Assembly (NCBI GenBank): GCA_027559495.1
Contig: JAMXSV010000005.1
Location: forward strand, 496,001 to 560,000
Reading direction: 5' to 3'
DNA: 64,000 nt
From: Aurifilum marmelostoma
Taxonomy: Eukaryota > Ascomycota > Sordariomycetes > Diaporthales > Cryphonectriaceae
Positions 1 through 9,894 of this stretch are shown one piece after another (position 1 is the stretch's first letter; each line of letters starts with the position of its first letter). The position numbers were made by a program, and so were the translations under genes. The notes below the pieces were generated by a model, which saw only the letters and a list, made by a program, of their open reading frames with translations, made no database searches and was not told the origin of the DNA.

Positions 1-566
1 TCCATCATCCCCGTCTTCCTGTACAAGACTTGAGATAATGATATAAATGTGCAATACTGTACCGCACTGCTGACACACGCAGCGTCAGCAAAAGGCAGCT
101 GTCCAGGCCGACAAGTCACACACAGCCCCCAATGGCCCCATGCTTACCACTCAGCTCCAGGTACAATAGATGGAAATCTTGATCACGGACCAATGAGTGT
201 GTACAGGCAGCTCTTTCAGCTGTTATTGGTATCACAGGCTGGCTGACAGCTCCGTCCACCCGAGTCCAGACGATCTCTAAACACGCCACACAGCGAGATT
301 GCCTCTTGTGTGGCCCGTCGATATGTCGATATGTAACCCCCGTGCCTTGCCCAGGAATATGTGTAGGCTGCTACTGAGAAAGTACCGCGTAGTTCTTTTC
401 CGGCGCATTCTCCACATGGCGTTTTTCCCGTGATATGAGACTTTCTCTTCACATATAGAGGCACTTATTTAAGCTCTCTATACGCCCGCTGTCTCAAATC
501 GCTGGACAGAGGGCCAAACATGGGATCGTTCCTCTTGTTTTACATCCTCCGTGAACTTTACCAACG
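1..566. other. non-coding left edge
   Basis: I see no convincing gene here. The open frames on both strands are short and start-poor, and show no recognisable motif. The last part should contain the promoter of the membrane-protein gene that starts at 567. Confidence 0.5.
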
Positions 567-1998
567 GTGATAATGAAGCATTGGCTGCTTTTGATACTCC
601 TAGCTTCGCACCCTATTCTTGCTACGAATGTTCTCTTTGCCTCTGTCGATCCACCTCGAGCTACCAAAACGCGGAAGCCTTTACCTGATGTCCAAGGCCC
701 TGGAGTCTTGCAGAATGACGCATTCCCATCGACTGTTAGCCGCATTCTGCCTCGGGGCGATACCGAACATGTCGTCCTCGCCAATTGCATCGGCCCAGAC
801 GGTGTCCTCTCCTCAGAGATGGCTTACTTCACAGGGTCACCAGACAGTTCACCTGACGACACTGCCACCGTCAATACTCCTTATAACACTACGCGTCAGT
901 GGGCGAACACCACGACATCGACACTGTTCTCTGACACGAACGTCACTTTCACCGCCGTGCTCAGACCCGAGGTTGCACAGGGAGACTGGGCCGGTACAGG
1001 AGATAATGGCTACGGAACGTTTGTGTGCTGGGAGGAAACCATGACCGATCTCTACCGAAACGTCGACGAGGGCACCACCTGCTCCAGAATATATGATTGT
1101 GATCATGAGGCTACACCAAGTGAGTCTTTCCGCATGTGCATTCCTCCCTATTCCAGTTCGTCATTGTGGCTCGGCCTGGGTTGGCCCGTCGAGTGAACGG
1201 TGCTCTCAGCTTGGACGATGAGGCTCCCACATAAGCCGGAGCCGCATCTTCACTCGCCAACCTCCTCATTCCCAAGCCACGCCTCCTGAGCATTGAACAA
1301 TCCCTTCGCAAGGCCTTCAAGCCTCTGCTGGCCCCCGTCTTACTCTGCTGCTGCTGCTGCTGCTGACCAACCATGCACCATAATCAGCGGTCACACCGAC
1401 TCCATTATCTGAGACGTCCTCCAGCACAACGGCAAAGCCCAGCTCTGCCTCAGGCCACATGTCACTAGGCACCAAGATCGGCGTGGCCGTCGCTTGTGTT
1501 GCCTTTGTGGTCCTCGTCATAACGATATCATCGCTCGCCTTCATCCGCCATCTCGCCATCAAAAAGGGCAGGACTGGCGGGGTCTTCAATCTGTTTGTGC
1601 CGAAACCCGTGCTCGACACTCTGCCAGCACGGATAGGAGGCTACTGGGGCCCGCCTATGGAAACCTTGAACGACCCTGCCAGGATCCGGGGCATCGAGTA
1701 TCTCGGACCTCAGCCCGGACAGACGTATGAGGCGCCTGGTTGCCACGGGTACGAGGTCACTGGCGACGAGCGATACCCGCCTCGGGAGATCGACGGGGTA
1801 ATGTTGCCTTGCGAGCTCCTTGCCCGTGTGCAGAGACGAGAGTCTAGTTTACAGACAGAAAGCGTTGCCGTAGGGACTCCGACGGAAGAGCCTAGGCGGG
1901 GGAGAACGCTTTGGAGGTGTGGTGATGCTCCTCAGACGGTAGCCGAGCCGCAACAATCTAGACGGGAATCAGCTGTCTGGGGCGGCGGGTGGATCTAA
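567..1998 (+). CDS. secreted-domain, single-pass membrane protein of unknown function
   Basis: Two exons, 567..1119 and 1388..1998, give 387 residues. The 268-base intron starts GTGAGT, has a CTGAC branch site about 20 bases before a CAG acceptor, and keeps phase (1+2 bases make a Thr codon). The product starts with a hydrophobic signal peptide (MKHWLLLILLASHPILA). An ectodomain with several N-glycosylation sequons (NTT, NTT, NVT) and four cysteines follows, then a Ser/Thr/Pro-rich stalk, a transmembrane helix at about residues 212-238 followed by basic residues, and a roughly 150-residue cytoplasmic tail. This is the usual build of ascomycete cell-surface proteins with an SKG6-like stalk and helix, but I recognise no named family. 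The start could be residue 1 or the Met two codons later. Confidence 0.75.
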
Positions 1999-2509
1999 GG
2001 TGCTATTAATAGGTAATTTCAACAATTGAAATGGTGTCCCAGAAAGGTACCAATCTGTTTCCTGACCTCCGTCTTAGGGCCGCTGGCCATATCAAGGTTA
2101 GAGTTGCCCATAACTGTGTCCTTGATATAGGGTTATCAGCGGCGGCGTGCGTCGTGCCTTGCGCTTTGCTCAACGAGTCCAATATTGTTGGGAACTTTGT
2201 GTCATTGTCACAGAAGAGGATGCTCGCAGTCAGGTCTCGGTCAAATCTAAGAGCAGGAACAACGTGTGACCCTGGAAGCGTTATGGCGATATTAGGGGTA
2301 GTTATCAAGACAGTCAGACTGGCGTGCATCACGAGATGATCGCCCCGCTTCTAAAGTGCTGGATAGGAGCAGACATTAAAGAGCTATAGCTAATATGTTA
2401 GTTCAGAAAGATACAGTAAGGCAAATCAATATAGATTATAGATATCTTCGCTGAAATATTTGTTCATGAGCATATTACAGAAGACGACCTGCGGCTGCCT
2501 TACTTATCT
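1999..2509. other. intergenic spacer
   Basis: The spacer separates a gene ending at 1998 from one ending at 2510 on the other strand. Overlapping short open frames on both strands show no motifs. I see nothing else in it. Confidence 0.5.
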
Positions 2510-3975
2510 TCAAGAGGACGTCTCCACATAGTACTTGCTAGATGGCCTTACACCCAACCCAGACTTTTCATAAATCATGTCGATGGCCTTCATCTGCGCA
2601 ATGCTGTCTTCATACGAGACGAGCACCCCAGTGCCCTCCTGGCCCCTGACCTTACTCACAAACTGGGCCAGCATATGCCCATAGGTAGAACACCACGGTT
2701 CACCCTGCAGATCGCGGCCCATCTCCCTCCACGTGTAGGCCTTCTTGGTCTCCTTCCTGGTGAACTTCTTGACCACCTCCTGCGACCCGCTCTTGACTAC
2801 CACAAACTCGTCCACGATATCAATGCGGTGGTAGTGCGGGGCGACCAAGAAGTTCACAAAGTTCACGGTGCGGGTTCTCTGCATCTCACACCCTTCGCCG
2901 CCCACCTGCTCGCCCTGGTGATCAGTGACCACCACAGGCCTATGAGTGACCGTGACGGTCGGCCACCCCTTCAGGAAGACGTTCGAGCCTCTCAACCCCC
3001 CCCTCGATCTCCCCCGTGCCGCCGTTGGGGAACCGCAGCTTGGCCTGATAGCCCGCGTCGCACTTCTCATACGGCGCCTGCATCCGCTGCAGGTTCGCAT
3101 CGACACACTCGGTGGGCTCGGCCCCGAAGGCCTCGCGGAGACACGCGACGGGGTACGTGCCGAGGTCCATGAGCGCCCCGCCCGCCAGCTCGTACTTGAA
3201 GCGGATGTCGTCGTCGGCGATCAAAAAAGAAGGCAGGGTGACCTTGGCGATGGCGTGCTCGATGTTGGGCTGGTCGAGCACGGACTTGAACAGGGTGAAG
3301 GCTGGGGAGAAGCGGCTGTGGAAGGCCTCGAGGAGCACGGGGCCGCTGGGCTGGGAGAGGACGGGGGCGCGGAAGAGGGCCTCGGCTTCTTGGGCGTTGG
3401 AGGTTGAGGGTTTCTCCAGGAGGACGTGTTTGCCCTTGGCGAGAGCCTTCATCGCCCACTCGTAGTGAAGACCGTTGGGGAGGGGGATATAGACTGCTTC
3501 GATGGACGGGTCATCCAAGAGGTCTGGCGTAACAATAAGTATTTGTTTGGTTAGCTGTGTGAGTCCCGTCTTGAACGATGGTTGTTACTGTGGTGGCGAA
3601 GGATGAGAAGGCGGGGTACTCACCATCGTAGCTGTCCTTGACATGCTGGATACTGTGTCTCTTTGCATACGCGATAGCCTTGCTCTTGTCACGCGCTGCG
3701 ACAGCATATATAATCACATCTGGGTTGCTCTTGGCTGGGTTGATGAGCGCCATAGGTCTGCAGGTGTGACGGCGTAGGTAGAAATCCATGTCAGCCTCTA
3801 TGCCCAAGATATACATACAGGGTCATATTACTGGGCAAAGGGTCATCGAGAATCTCACTCACGCAATGTTTGCTGCACCCAAGATGCCGATCTTCAGGGC
3901 TCCATCGTTCTTCTTGACCACAGGCGGGCTCAGAATGAGTTGGTTGCGGCGTATTAAGCTTAAAGAGGAACCCAT
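2510..3975 (-). CDS. Gfo/Idh/MocA-family NAD(P) oxidoreductase (D-xylose 1-dehydrogenase / dihydrodiol dehydrogenase-like), frameshifted
   Basis: Three exons on the minus strand: 3975..3863, 3757..3624 and 3523..2510. Introns 3862..3758 and 3623..3524 both start GTGAGT, end CAG and preserve phase. The N-terminus has a Rossmann signature (KIGILGAANIA). The catalytic-region motif LLEKPSTSNAQEA carries the EKP lysine typical of Gfo/Idh/MocA enzymes, and a VTHRPVVV stretch lies near the C-terminus. The family oxidises sugars or dihydrodiols with NAD(P). In the last exon the frame breaks at a run of eight C on the plus strand (2996..3003). Read with seven, the protein continues smoothly as GEIEGGLRGSNVFLKGWP and ends at 2510. 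The break is therefore one extra base, either a sequence error or a young null allele. Substrate is not predictable from sequence. Confidence 0.82.
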
Positions 3976-5057
3976 GGTGATGATGTGGATAGGCCTTGCT
4001 GCCAGTGCGTCCCAGTGACAGGTTGTGATATCAAGGAAATGGAGGTAGAAGAGCGGAGGTTGGATATCGCAGGGTAATAGCATTTATCTGCCGTGGTGAA
4101 GTCTCATTGCCTGGGGTTTGTTAAGTGTATCAGATGAGGTGAAGGAGAGGGTTTGTGGGTTGTGTGCTGACACATCATTTCGGATTTGGAGACCTCAGTA
4201 AACCTTATGAAACAATTCAGCAGGATTTCGGGCAGAGTGACTCTCTCCGTCGGATGTCAATATCATTAAAAATTTGGAGACAAGGGATTAGAACGAATGA
4301 AAAACCATCCCGTTCTCTTCACTCGGAGTCCGTTGGAACTCGGCATATATTGATATAATAGTCACAGGTGAGGACCTCTTGTTGGATAGCACCAGATATC
4401 AGGTCCTCTTGCATCATCGGATATGGAGATCCTGGGATCCTTGGTCCTGCAAGACCTGCAGAATGCATGCAAGCCGGCCATTACTACCGCTTAACGCCGC
4501 ATTCATAAGCGATCGTGCATATTCAGAACTTACTGTAGTTTGTCGATGATCTTTGATAAGGATCGAGATTTTGGCAATCCAAGTACAGTTCCCAGGTCTA
4601 CAGCTGGTAAGTTTGATGGGGTATTTTATGGAGAGAAGTCAGACTATGGACGCTGCTCTCAAGGTCCAGCCTTCTTGAAGCGATGCACTTCACATTAATA
4701 CATGCTGGAATTGCTGTTCTTGATTGTTGCTTGTGTGTGTGTGTGTGTTGTGTTTTTCTCTTGCTGTGGCAGCCCTCTCTTCTCTCTCTTCTCGCTTTTC
4801 CAGTTTATCTTGTTTATCATCTCCCTGCTTGTTCTTCCCTTTCTTCTTCTTCTTGTTTTCGTCTTCCTCCTTTTCTTCTGCCTGCCTTCCCATTCTTCCC
4901 CAACCTTATGATCTTCTATGATAAAAATCTGACCCAATACCCAAGTCGCTCGCAGCAGTCAACAGGTACCAGCCAGCCCAGTGCGACTTCGAAAGCCCGG
5001 CATTCAGCTCAACTTCCTGCCATCCGGACTGAAGTTCAGGGCTCTGAGGTCCGCTGC
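3976..5057. other. intergenic spacer, AT-rich then pyrimidine-rich
   Basis: This holds the upstream region of the oxidoreductase and the 3' side of the phosphoesterase. The first 700 bases show no coding signal. A TG microsatellite at about 4732-4752 leads into a long C/T-rich tract to about 4900. Confidence 0.5.
4732..4905. repeat. TG microsatellite followed by polypyrimidine tract
   Basis: About nine TG units are followed by roughly 150 bases that are mostly C and T on the plus strand. Open frames across it encode only Leu/Phe/Ser runs and are compositional artefacts. Confidence 0.8.
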
Positions 5058-5858
5058 TCATATCTCCACCGTCTTGCGCCTATCAAATCCCTTTGCCTTA
5101 CGAGAAAAGTACCCGCGCTGGTTCGCCAGCAGCCTAAGGGGCCCCCCCTCCCGCTCAACCACGAAATCAAAGTTGTAATGCGTGTGCCCAGACGCCCAGA
5201 CCTTGACCTTGGCGTTGGTAAAGCACGGCTCGTGGGACAGGTCGGTCGAGAATCCCGCCTGGATCTTGTCGCCTGCATACTGCGGCTCGACAGCACGGGG
5301 GTCTCGAGAGGGGCTCCAGTGCGAGAAGATCATGATGCCCTCCACCTCGGGCTCTAGCCTGGCGACCTCTGCATTGAGCCACGCCAGGTCCCGCCTGTGG
5401 GCTTCATTGTGTGCGCGGATATCCCATTCATAAATCGAGTAGAAGTCCTTGAGCCCTTTCCTGACATCCGACTCATTCTCGGGCGGGACCAGGGAGAACA
5501 AGCTGCAGCCCAGGATGGCGACACGAGTGCCTGGCACCTGATAGGTGGTACGGTCAAGCAGGACGAACTCGCCGGGCAGGGATGGGTCCCTGCGGACCGA
5601 CTCCTCGAATGCCCGGAGGATGGCGAGCGTCTCTGGCCAGCTGGAATGATAAGCCTCGTGATTGCCGGGGACAAAGAGGACGGCGAAGAACTGTCTAAGC
5701 TGCCTCCTCAAGAATGCCAGACAGCCTGTCATGTGCTTCTCGACATTGCCAATGTCCCCCAGAAGCGCCAGATACGGCGCTTTCGGCTCAAACTCGAACA
5801 AGTCATATCCCAGTGGAGATTCCAGATGAAGATCAGAGAGGATCTGTACCGAGACCAT
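5058..5858 (-). CDS. calcineurin-like metallophosphoesterase
   Basis: One exon of 266 residues starts at the ATG at 5858. An in-frame upstream TTG extension exists, but the ATG sits directly before the first motif. All metal-binding motifs of the calcineurin-like phosphoesterase fold are present in order: D9-x-H11 (SDLH), G34-D35, GNHE at 65-68, H180, and GHTH at 224-227. Fungal cytosolic members of this type act on phosphoesters of unknown identity. There is no signal peptide or membrane helix. The frame is intact, so activity is plausible. Neighbours do not suggest a pathway. Confidence 0.88.
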   Translation of the reverse strand: MVSVQILSDLHLESPLGYDLFEFEPKAPYLALLGDIGNVEKHMTGCLAFLRRQLRQFFAVLFVPGNHEAYHSSWPETLAILRAFEESVRRDPSLPGEFVLLDRTTYQVPGTRVAILGCSLFSLVPPENESDVRKGLKDFYSIYEWDIRAHNEAHRRDLAWLNAEVARLEPEVEGIMIFSHWSPSRDPRAVEPQYAGDKIQAGFSTDLSHEPCFTNAKVKVWASGHTHYNFDFVVEREGGPLRLLANQRGYFSRKAKGFDRRKTVEI

Positions 5859-7978
5859 GTTCACAATTGTGTTGTTGAACAAGCAGACTTTCTGGGAGGG
5901 GGGAAAGGGTGCTGTGTTACAGGAAGCATGGGAAAAAGCCAGCCAGGCCTGGGTTGCCTGAAGCTGTCTATAAACCCACTATCAAAGGCGGGGCAGGGTG
6001 CCTGCCGAGCCACTGAGTCACTGGCCTAAGAGTCGACTTTTAGGGAGAGAGAAAGAGCTGCTTTGGGAGAAAACAGGCAACAGCTTGTCGCCTACAGAAA
6101 CAAAAACCAACGTCCCATACCACGTACGGGAGCTTGAGAGCACCAGAGGAAAGCAAAAAGGAAGGGGTTTTTTTTCTCTTTTTTTCTTCTTTTCTCTCTC
6201 TCTCTTTACTGAAGGCTTCGCCAAGGAAAAACCAATCTTACTGACCCGTCGAACCTGGGGCAAGACCAACAGAGCGCCAATATTACCTATTGCTGCTGAG
6301 TGACTGCATAGGAGTTCGTCTTGACCGCTCGAATAAAAACTATTCAGGCTTCTAGACCAGACCTGCATGCATGTCTCACCACACCCGCAAGTCCAGAATG
6401 CACGTACTCACCACCCTGTGAGTGTGACGTTGCAGACACAAAACCCAGGCATCTCTGCAAAAAGGCTCCGAGCCCATTGCCCTACAGCCCTGCAGTGTGC
6501 CCCATTTGCCCGTGCGACTGTACCATAACAGGCAACAGCATGAGTACTTAATTAGTACTGAGATGACCATAGTCAATATTGCTTATGTTATTTGATGCAC
6601 GCAGCTTTGCATCCCGAAAGTAAAAAGAAATAATAGTACAATTGTGAGCCGCCGATACGACTGCTTCTGGAACTCAAGGGTCGGGAGAAAACAGCCCTGT
6701 AATACGGGCTGCACATTAAGCTAGTATCATGCACGGCACGAGCTGACCACACCTCGCAGCCCGCAGCTGAGCGGCTAATGCACCCCCCCCCCCCTCACAT
6801 CTGGCCCGGCATGCTGACCCAGCTAGCCACGCGCACGAGCAGAAAGGTCGCAGAGGGTAGGGGAAGAGAGAGAGAAAGAAAGAGATTGCAGGGTGACGCT
6901 GTACCAGGCTCCGGCGAGGCCTAGTGAGCAGTCTACGCGCCTTTTTCGGAGGCTGGGTGCCCGCCGAATCGATAATCTCGAGGTCCCTAGAGACGCCACA
7001 GCGGCTCGTAGCCAGCCCTCTGTTGGAATTTTCGTTGGGAAACGATGGACATAAGTACCGCCGAACAGTCTGAGCGGGAGGGAAAGGAGGGGTGAGGAAG
7101 ATTCATTCCCTCAAGTGCGGCACTCTTCTCGGGGCGGGCAGGTTGAATGCGACTGAAGAAGTATAAGTACCATAGAAAAAGTAGTTTGCAGTAATATAGT
7201 AATTATGATTTTTCAAGAAGGGTTTGGCGCTCGTAGTATATTTTCACGTATGGTGCCTGAGGACATGGTAATCAATACGAGAAACAAGCTTTCCCGTGGC
7301 GGTGACAAGCTTTCTCCCGATGTCACTGTGACAGGCAGTCTGGGGAGAGAATATCCATCATCCCATACCACAGTACACACTGCCGTCTTATCCGGATTCC
7401 GAGCGCTAGGGAATGAATGGACTGGGGTTTCACCACTTTTCTTTTTTTTCTTCTCATCTCCTCCTCTCCTGTACCTAGGGGAGATAGTCTGTATGGCCTG
7501 TAATTGGAAGTTTAGGCTCCCGATGAGAGACACCAGCTGGATGATTATCCCTGACCAGCAGCCGCCAATGTGGCTGGATGGTCGCAGAGCATCCCATCCC
7601 TCGCCCCTGCGGTATACGAGGTGCCGCCTGACCGCAAAGGGAAACAGAGTGTTGCATTCGATGCAGCCGTTAGGTGCGCGCTGCGGGTCAGGGATGGGGT
7701 GAAAGGGTGTGTGCATCATGGGTGCGTCCTGGGCCGCCACGAGTCTGACAGCCCTTGGGCGGTGGTGTGTGTCATGGGACAGGTCCAGACAAGAATGAGG
7801 GATCGATATATATGAAAATGCTTGGTTCCGCGTCCCCCAGGCCTGGTTCTCTCTTTTGCTTCGTTTCTTCTACTCGTGGAGAAAGGCTGAACCCACGAGA
7901 CTGCTCCTCGCCAAGGCACACTATCCAAGGATTCTCTACGTTGAAGCCTTTTTTTTTTCTCTTCTTCCCCACGCCAAG
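5859..7978. other. 2.1-kb intergenic region without a supported gene
   Basis: The region contains a poly-T/pyrimidine tract near 6168-6205, a run of about 14 C near 6781, and a GA-rich stretch near 6866-6885. Overlapping open frames of 165-175 codons at 7205-7740 on both strands have no motif and a poly-pyrimidine core, so I do not call them. The final 100 bases are the promoter side of the small secreted protein gene, with a T-rich tract just before its ATG. Confidence 0.45.
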
Positions 7979-8141
7979 ATGCAGATGTCAACGTCTTTCC
8001 TCGCGGCCGCCGCCATGCTGGGCTTCAGCAGTCTGACAGACGCTATCTGCTCTGGTAATGTCTACGCCATAGGCACACCACAGGTCCTTTCTACTGGCTT
8101 TACGCAGTGTAAGCACTTTGTTTTTCTTCCGTAATTTTTGA

Positions 8142-8176
<35 letters not shown>

Positions 8177-8777
8177 GAGAAGGTCCGTGATGGGGCGGCA
8201 TAGAGGGAAGGGCATTCTTTACCGTCTTGACCATATAATACGACAAAGTCATCGAGTGGCCTCCTTGAGAAAAAATAATGCATTCACTTCTCTGTCTCTC
8301 TCCAAGCCGGTTATGACCAAATTTGTCCCTCGCTCAACCAGCTGATAAAATCCCCCTCCATCCTCCAGGGAACATCTACGACACCAGCTGCAACATCCAC
8401 CAGAGCTACCAGCAGTCCTCCGCCGTCAGCGTGTGCGACTCGGCCGCCTTCTACTGCACCTTCGGCACGACCGTTATAGAACAGTACGACGAGCCTACTA
8501 CGGGCTGGGCATACAACTGCACGACGGATGCCACCTCCGAGACGTGCGGGTCCGACAAGATCATGAACTGTGTAAGTGGACAGCCCCTCCAAGACAAACC
8601 ACCTCTCTTGCCCCGTCAGTAAAGCGGGAGAGAAAAAAAAAAAAAGAAGGCAGAGATGGTAATACCGTCGGATCGAAAGTATACCCTGAGTTCCGCTGAC
8701 TTGTCGATTCTTTTCTTCCACAACAGTGCTTCCCATACTGGGGCGGGGCTCCCAACGCGAACCCCCAGGAGAGCTAG
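7979..8777 (+). CDS. small secreted cysteine-rich protein (effector-like)
   Basis: Three exons, 7979..8108, 8369..8571 and 8727..8777, encode 127 residues. Both introns begin GTAAG and end CAG, and both borders keep phase (a TGG codon spans the first junction; the second is phase 0). A signal peptide (LAAAAMLGFSSLTDA) is followed by a mature part of about 105 residues with eight cysteines, an even number fit for disulfides, including adjacent cysteines formed at the last exon junction. There is no known domain, anchor or membrane helix. The profile is that of fungal small secreted proteins, many of which act on hosts or competitors. The function here is unknown. Confidence 0.75.
8139..8176. 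repeat. AC repeat plus A-run inside an intron
   Basis: About eight AC units run into more than 20 A residues within the first intron of the small secreted protein gene. This length-unstable tract inflates the intron to 260 bases. Confidence 0.85.
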
Positions 8778-9894
8778 TGAGGCTGCCGAGGAATGATGTC
8801 CACGCTTTGAAGCGTGATTTCGTCGAGACGCCGGTAGACTGGGAGCACGAAAACGAAAACGAAGAAAAAAAAAATAATGAATGGGAAAAGCATCTGGGGG
8901 GTTTTAATGGTGTGCCCACGTCATGTAACGCTCAAGACCTGTTACGGCTTAATGTGAATGAACAACGGTTACACCGAGTCTCATACCTACTACCTAAGTC
9001 ATCGGAGAGCGAGGTCGAATTCAGTAGGCGATATCAACAGTGCAAATGAATGGAGATGCACGGGCCAAGTGGCCGACATGCGCTCAAATCCCTCTCCAAG
9101 ACCTAAGACGCCTTGTTTCCCAGGCTCCATGATGTCGAGAACCGCACACAAGTGGGAAAGTTTAATTCTTGGGAGTGCATGTGATGCTGCACGTGTGTTG
9201 GCGTACTGGCCTGTTCTTGCCCGCCGTGTAATGGACTTTGAGCAGTCTTGAGCACATCACCCAAGTGCTGGAGGCAAAACCGGCAGCTGGACTGAAGATC
9301 AGCAAACCACAACGCGCTCGAGAGAGGGAGAAGGTGAAGGCCAGCAGGGAAGTTACAGTGGCACAGTAAAGACATGAATATATAAAGAACTGGATATGAA
9401 ACGCCGGCCTTCTTTTCCACTCATGATCCTCCTCATCCAACGCCACCTGCGCCGATCAGTGGCCCTGCAGACCAGATCCTGTGTACGAAAGCTCTGTAAT
9501 TATAAGGGTATCGACCTTTCCTTGCCCGGTCCCGCAGCCCCTTCGCCCGGCCACCTCCGGGTAAGAAATCTTCAAATGTAAAAAATATAAGTCGAAAGAA
9601 CGGTGAAACTCCTCCTTCGCCACAAATACCAATACGTCCACAATATATGCCTAGGTCATCGTCTAGACATTCACTGTCTCCGTGAGAAAAGCCATGGCAC
9701 CACAGCCGAGAGCCATTGGCGTACGGCGAGCTCTCCGAGGACGACCGGAAGCCATCCTTGGTGGGGCTGTATCTGGGATGGCCAGTGCGTCGGATTATGG
9801 GTTCAGGCCGGGCGAGAATGGCTGGCTTAGAAAGGGTGGAGGATTCGATGTGATGTGTCGATCCCAATCCAAGCAATCTGAGGCCACCGTCCCT
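8778..9894. other. intergenic spacer between convergent genes
   Basis: The spacer lies between the 3' ends of the secreted protein gene and the histone deacetylase gene. No frame shows a domain or a plausible exon structure. Confidence 0.5.

Noticed and set aside
7205..7740. Overlapping 165- and 175-codon frames on opposite strands
   Set aside because: Opposing frames of equal length around a pyrimidine tract, with no motif and no start or promoter context favouring either.
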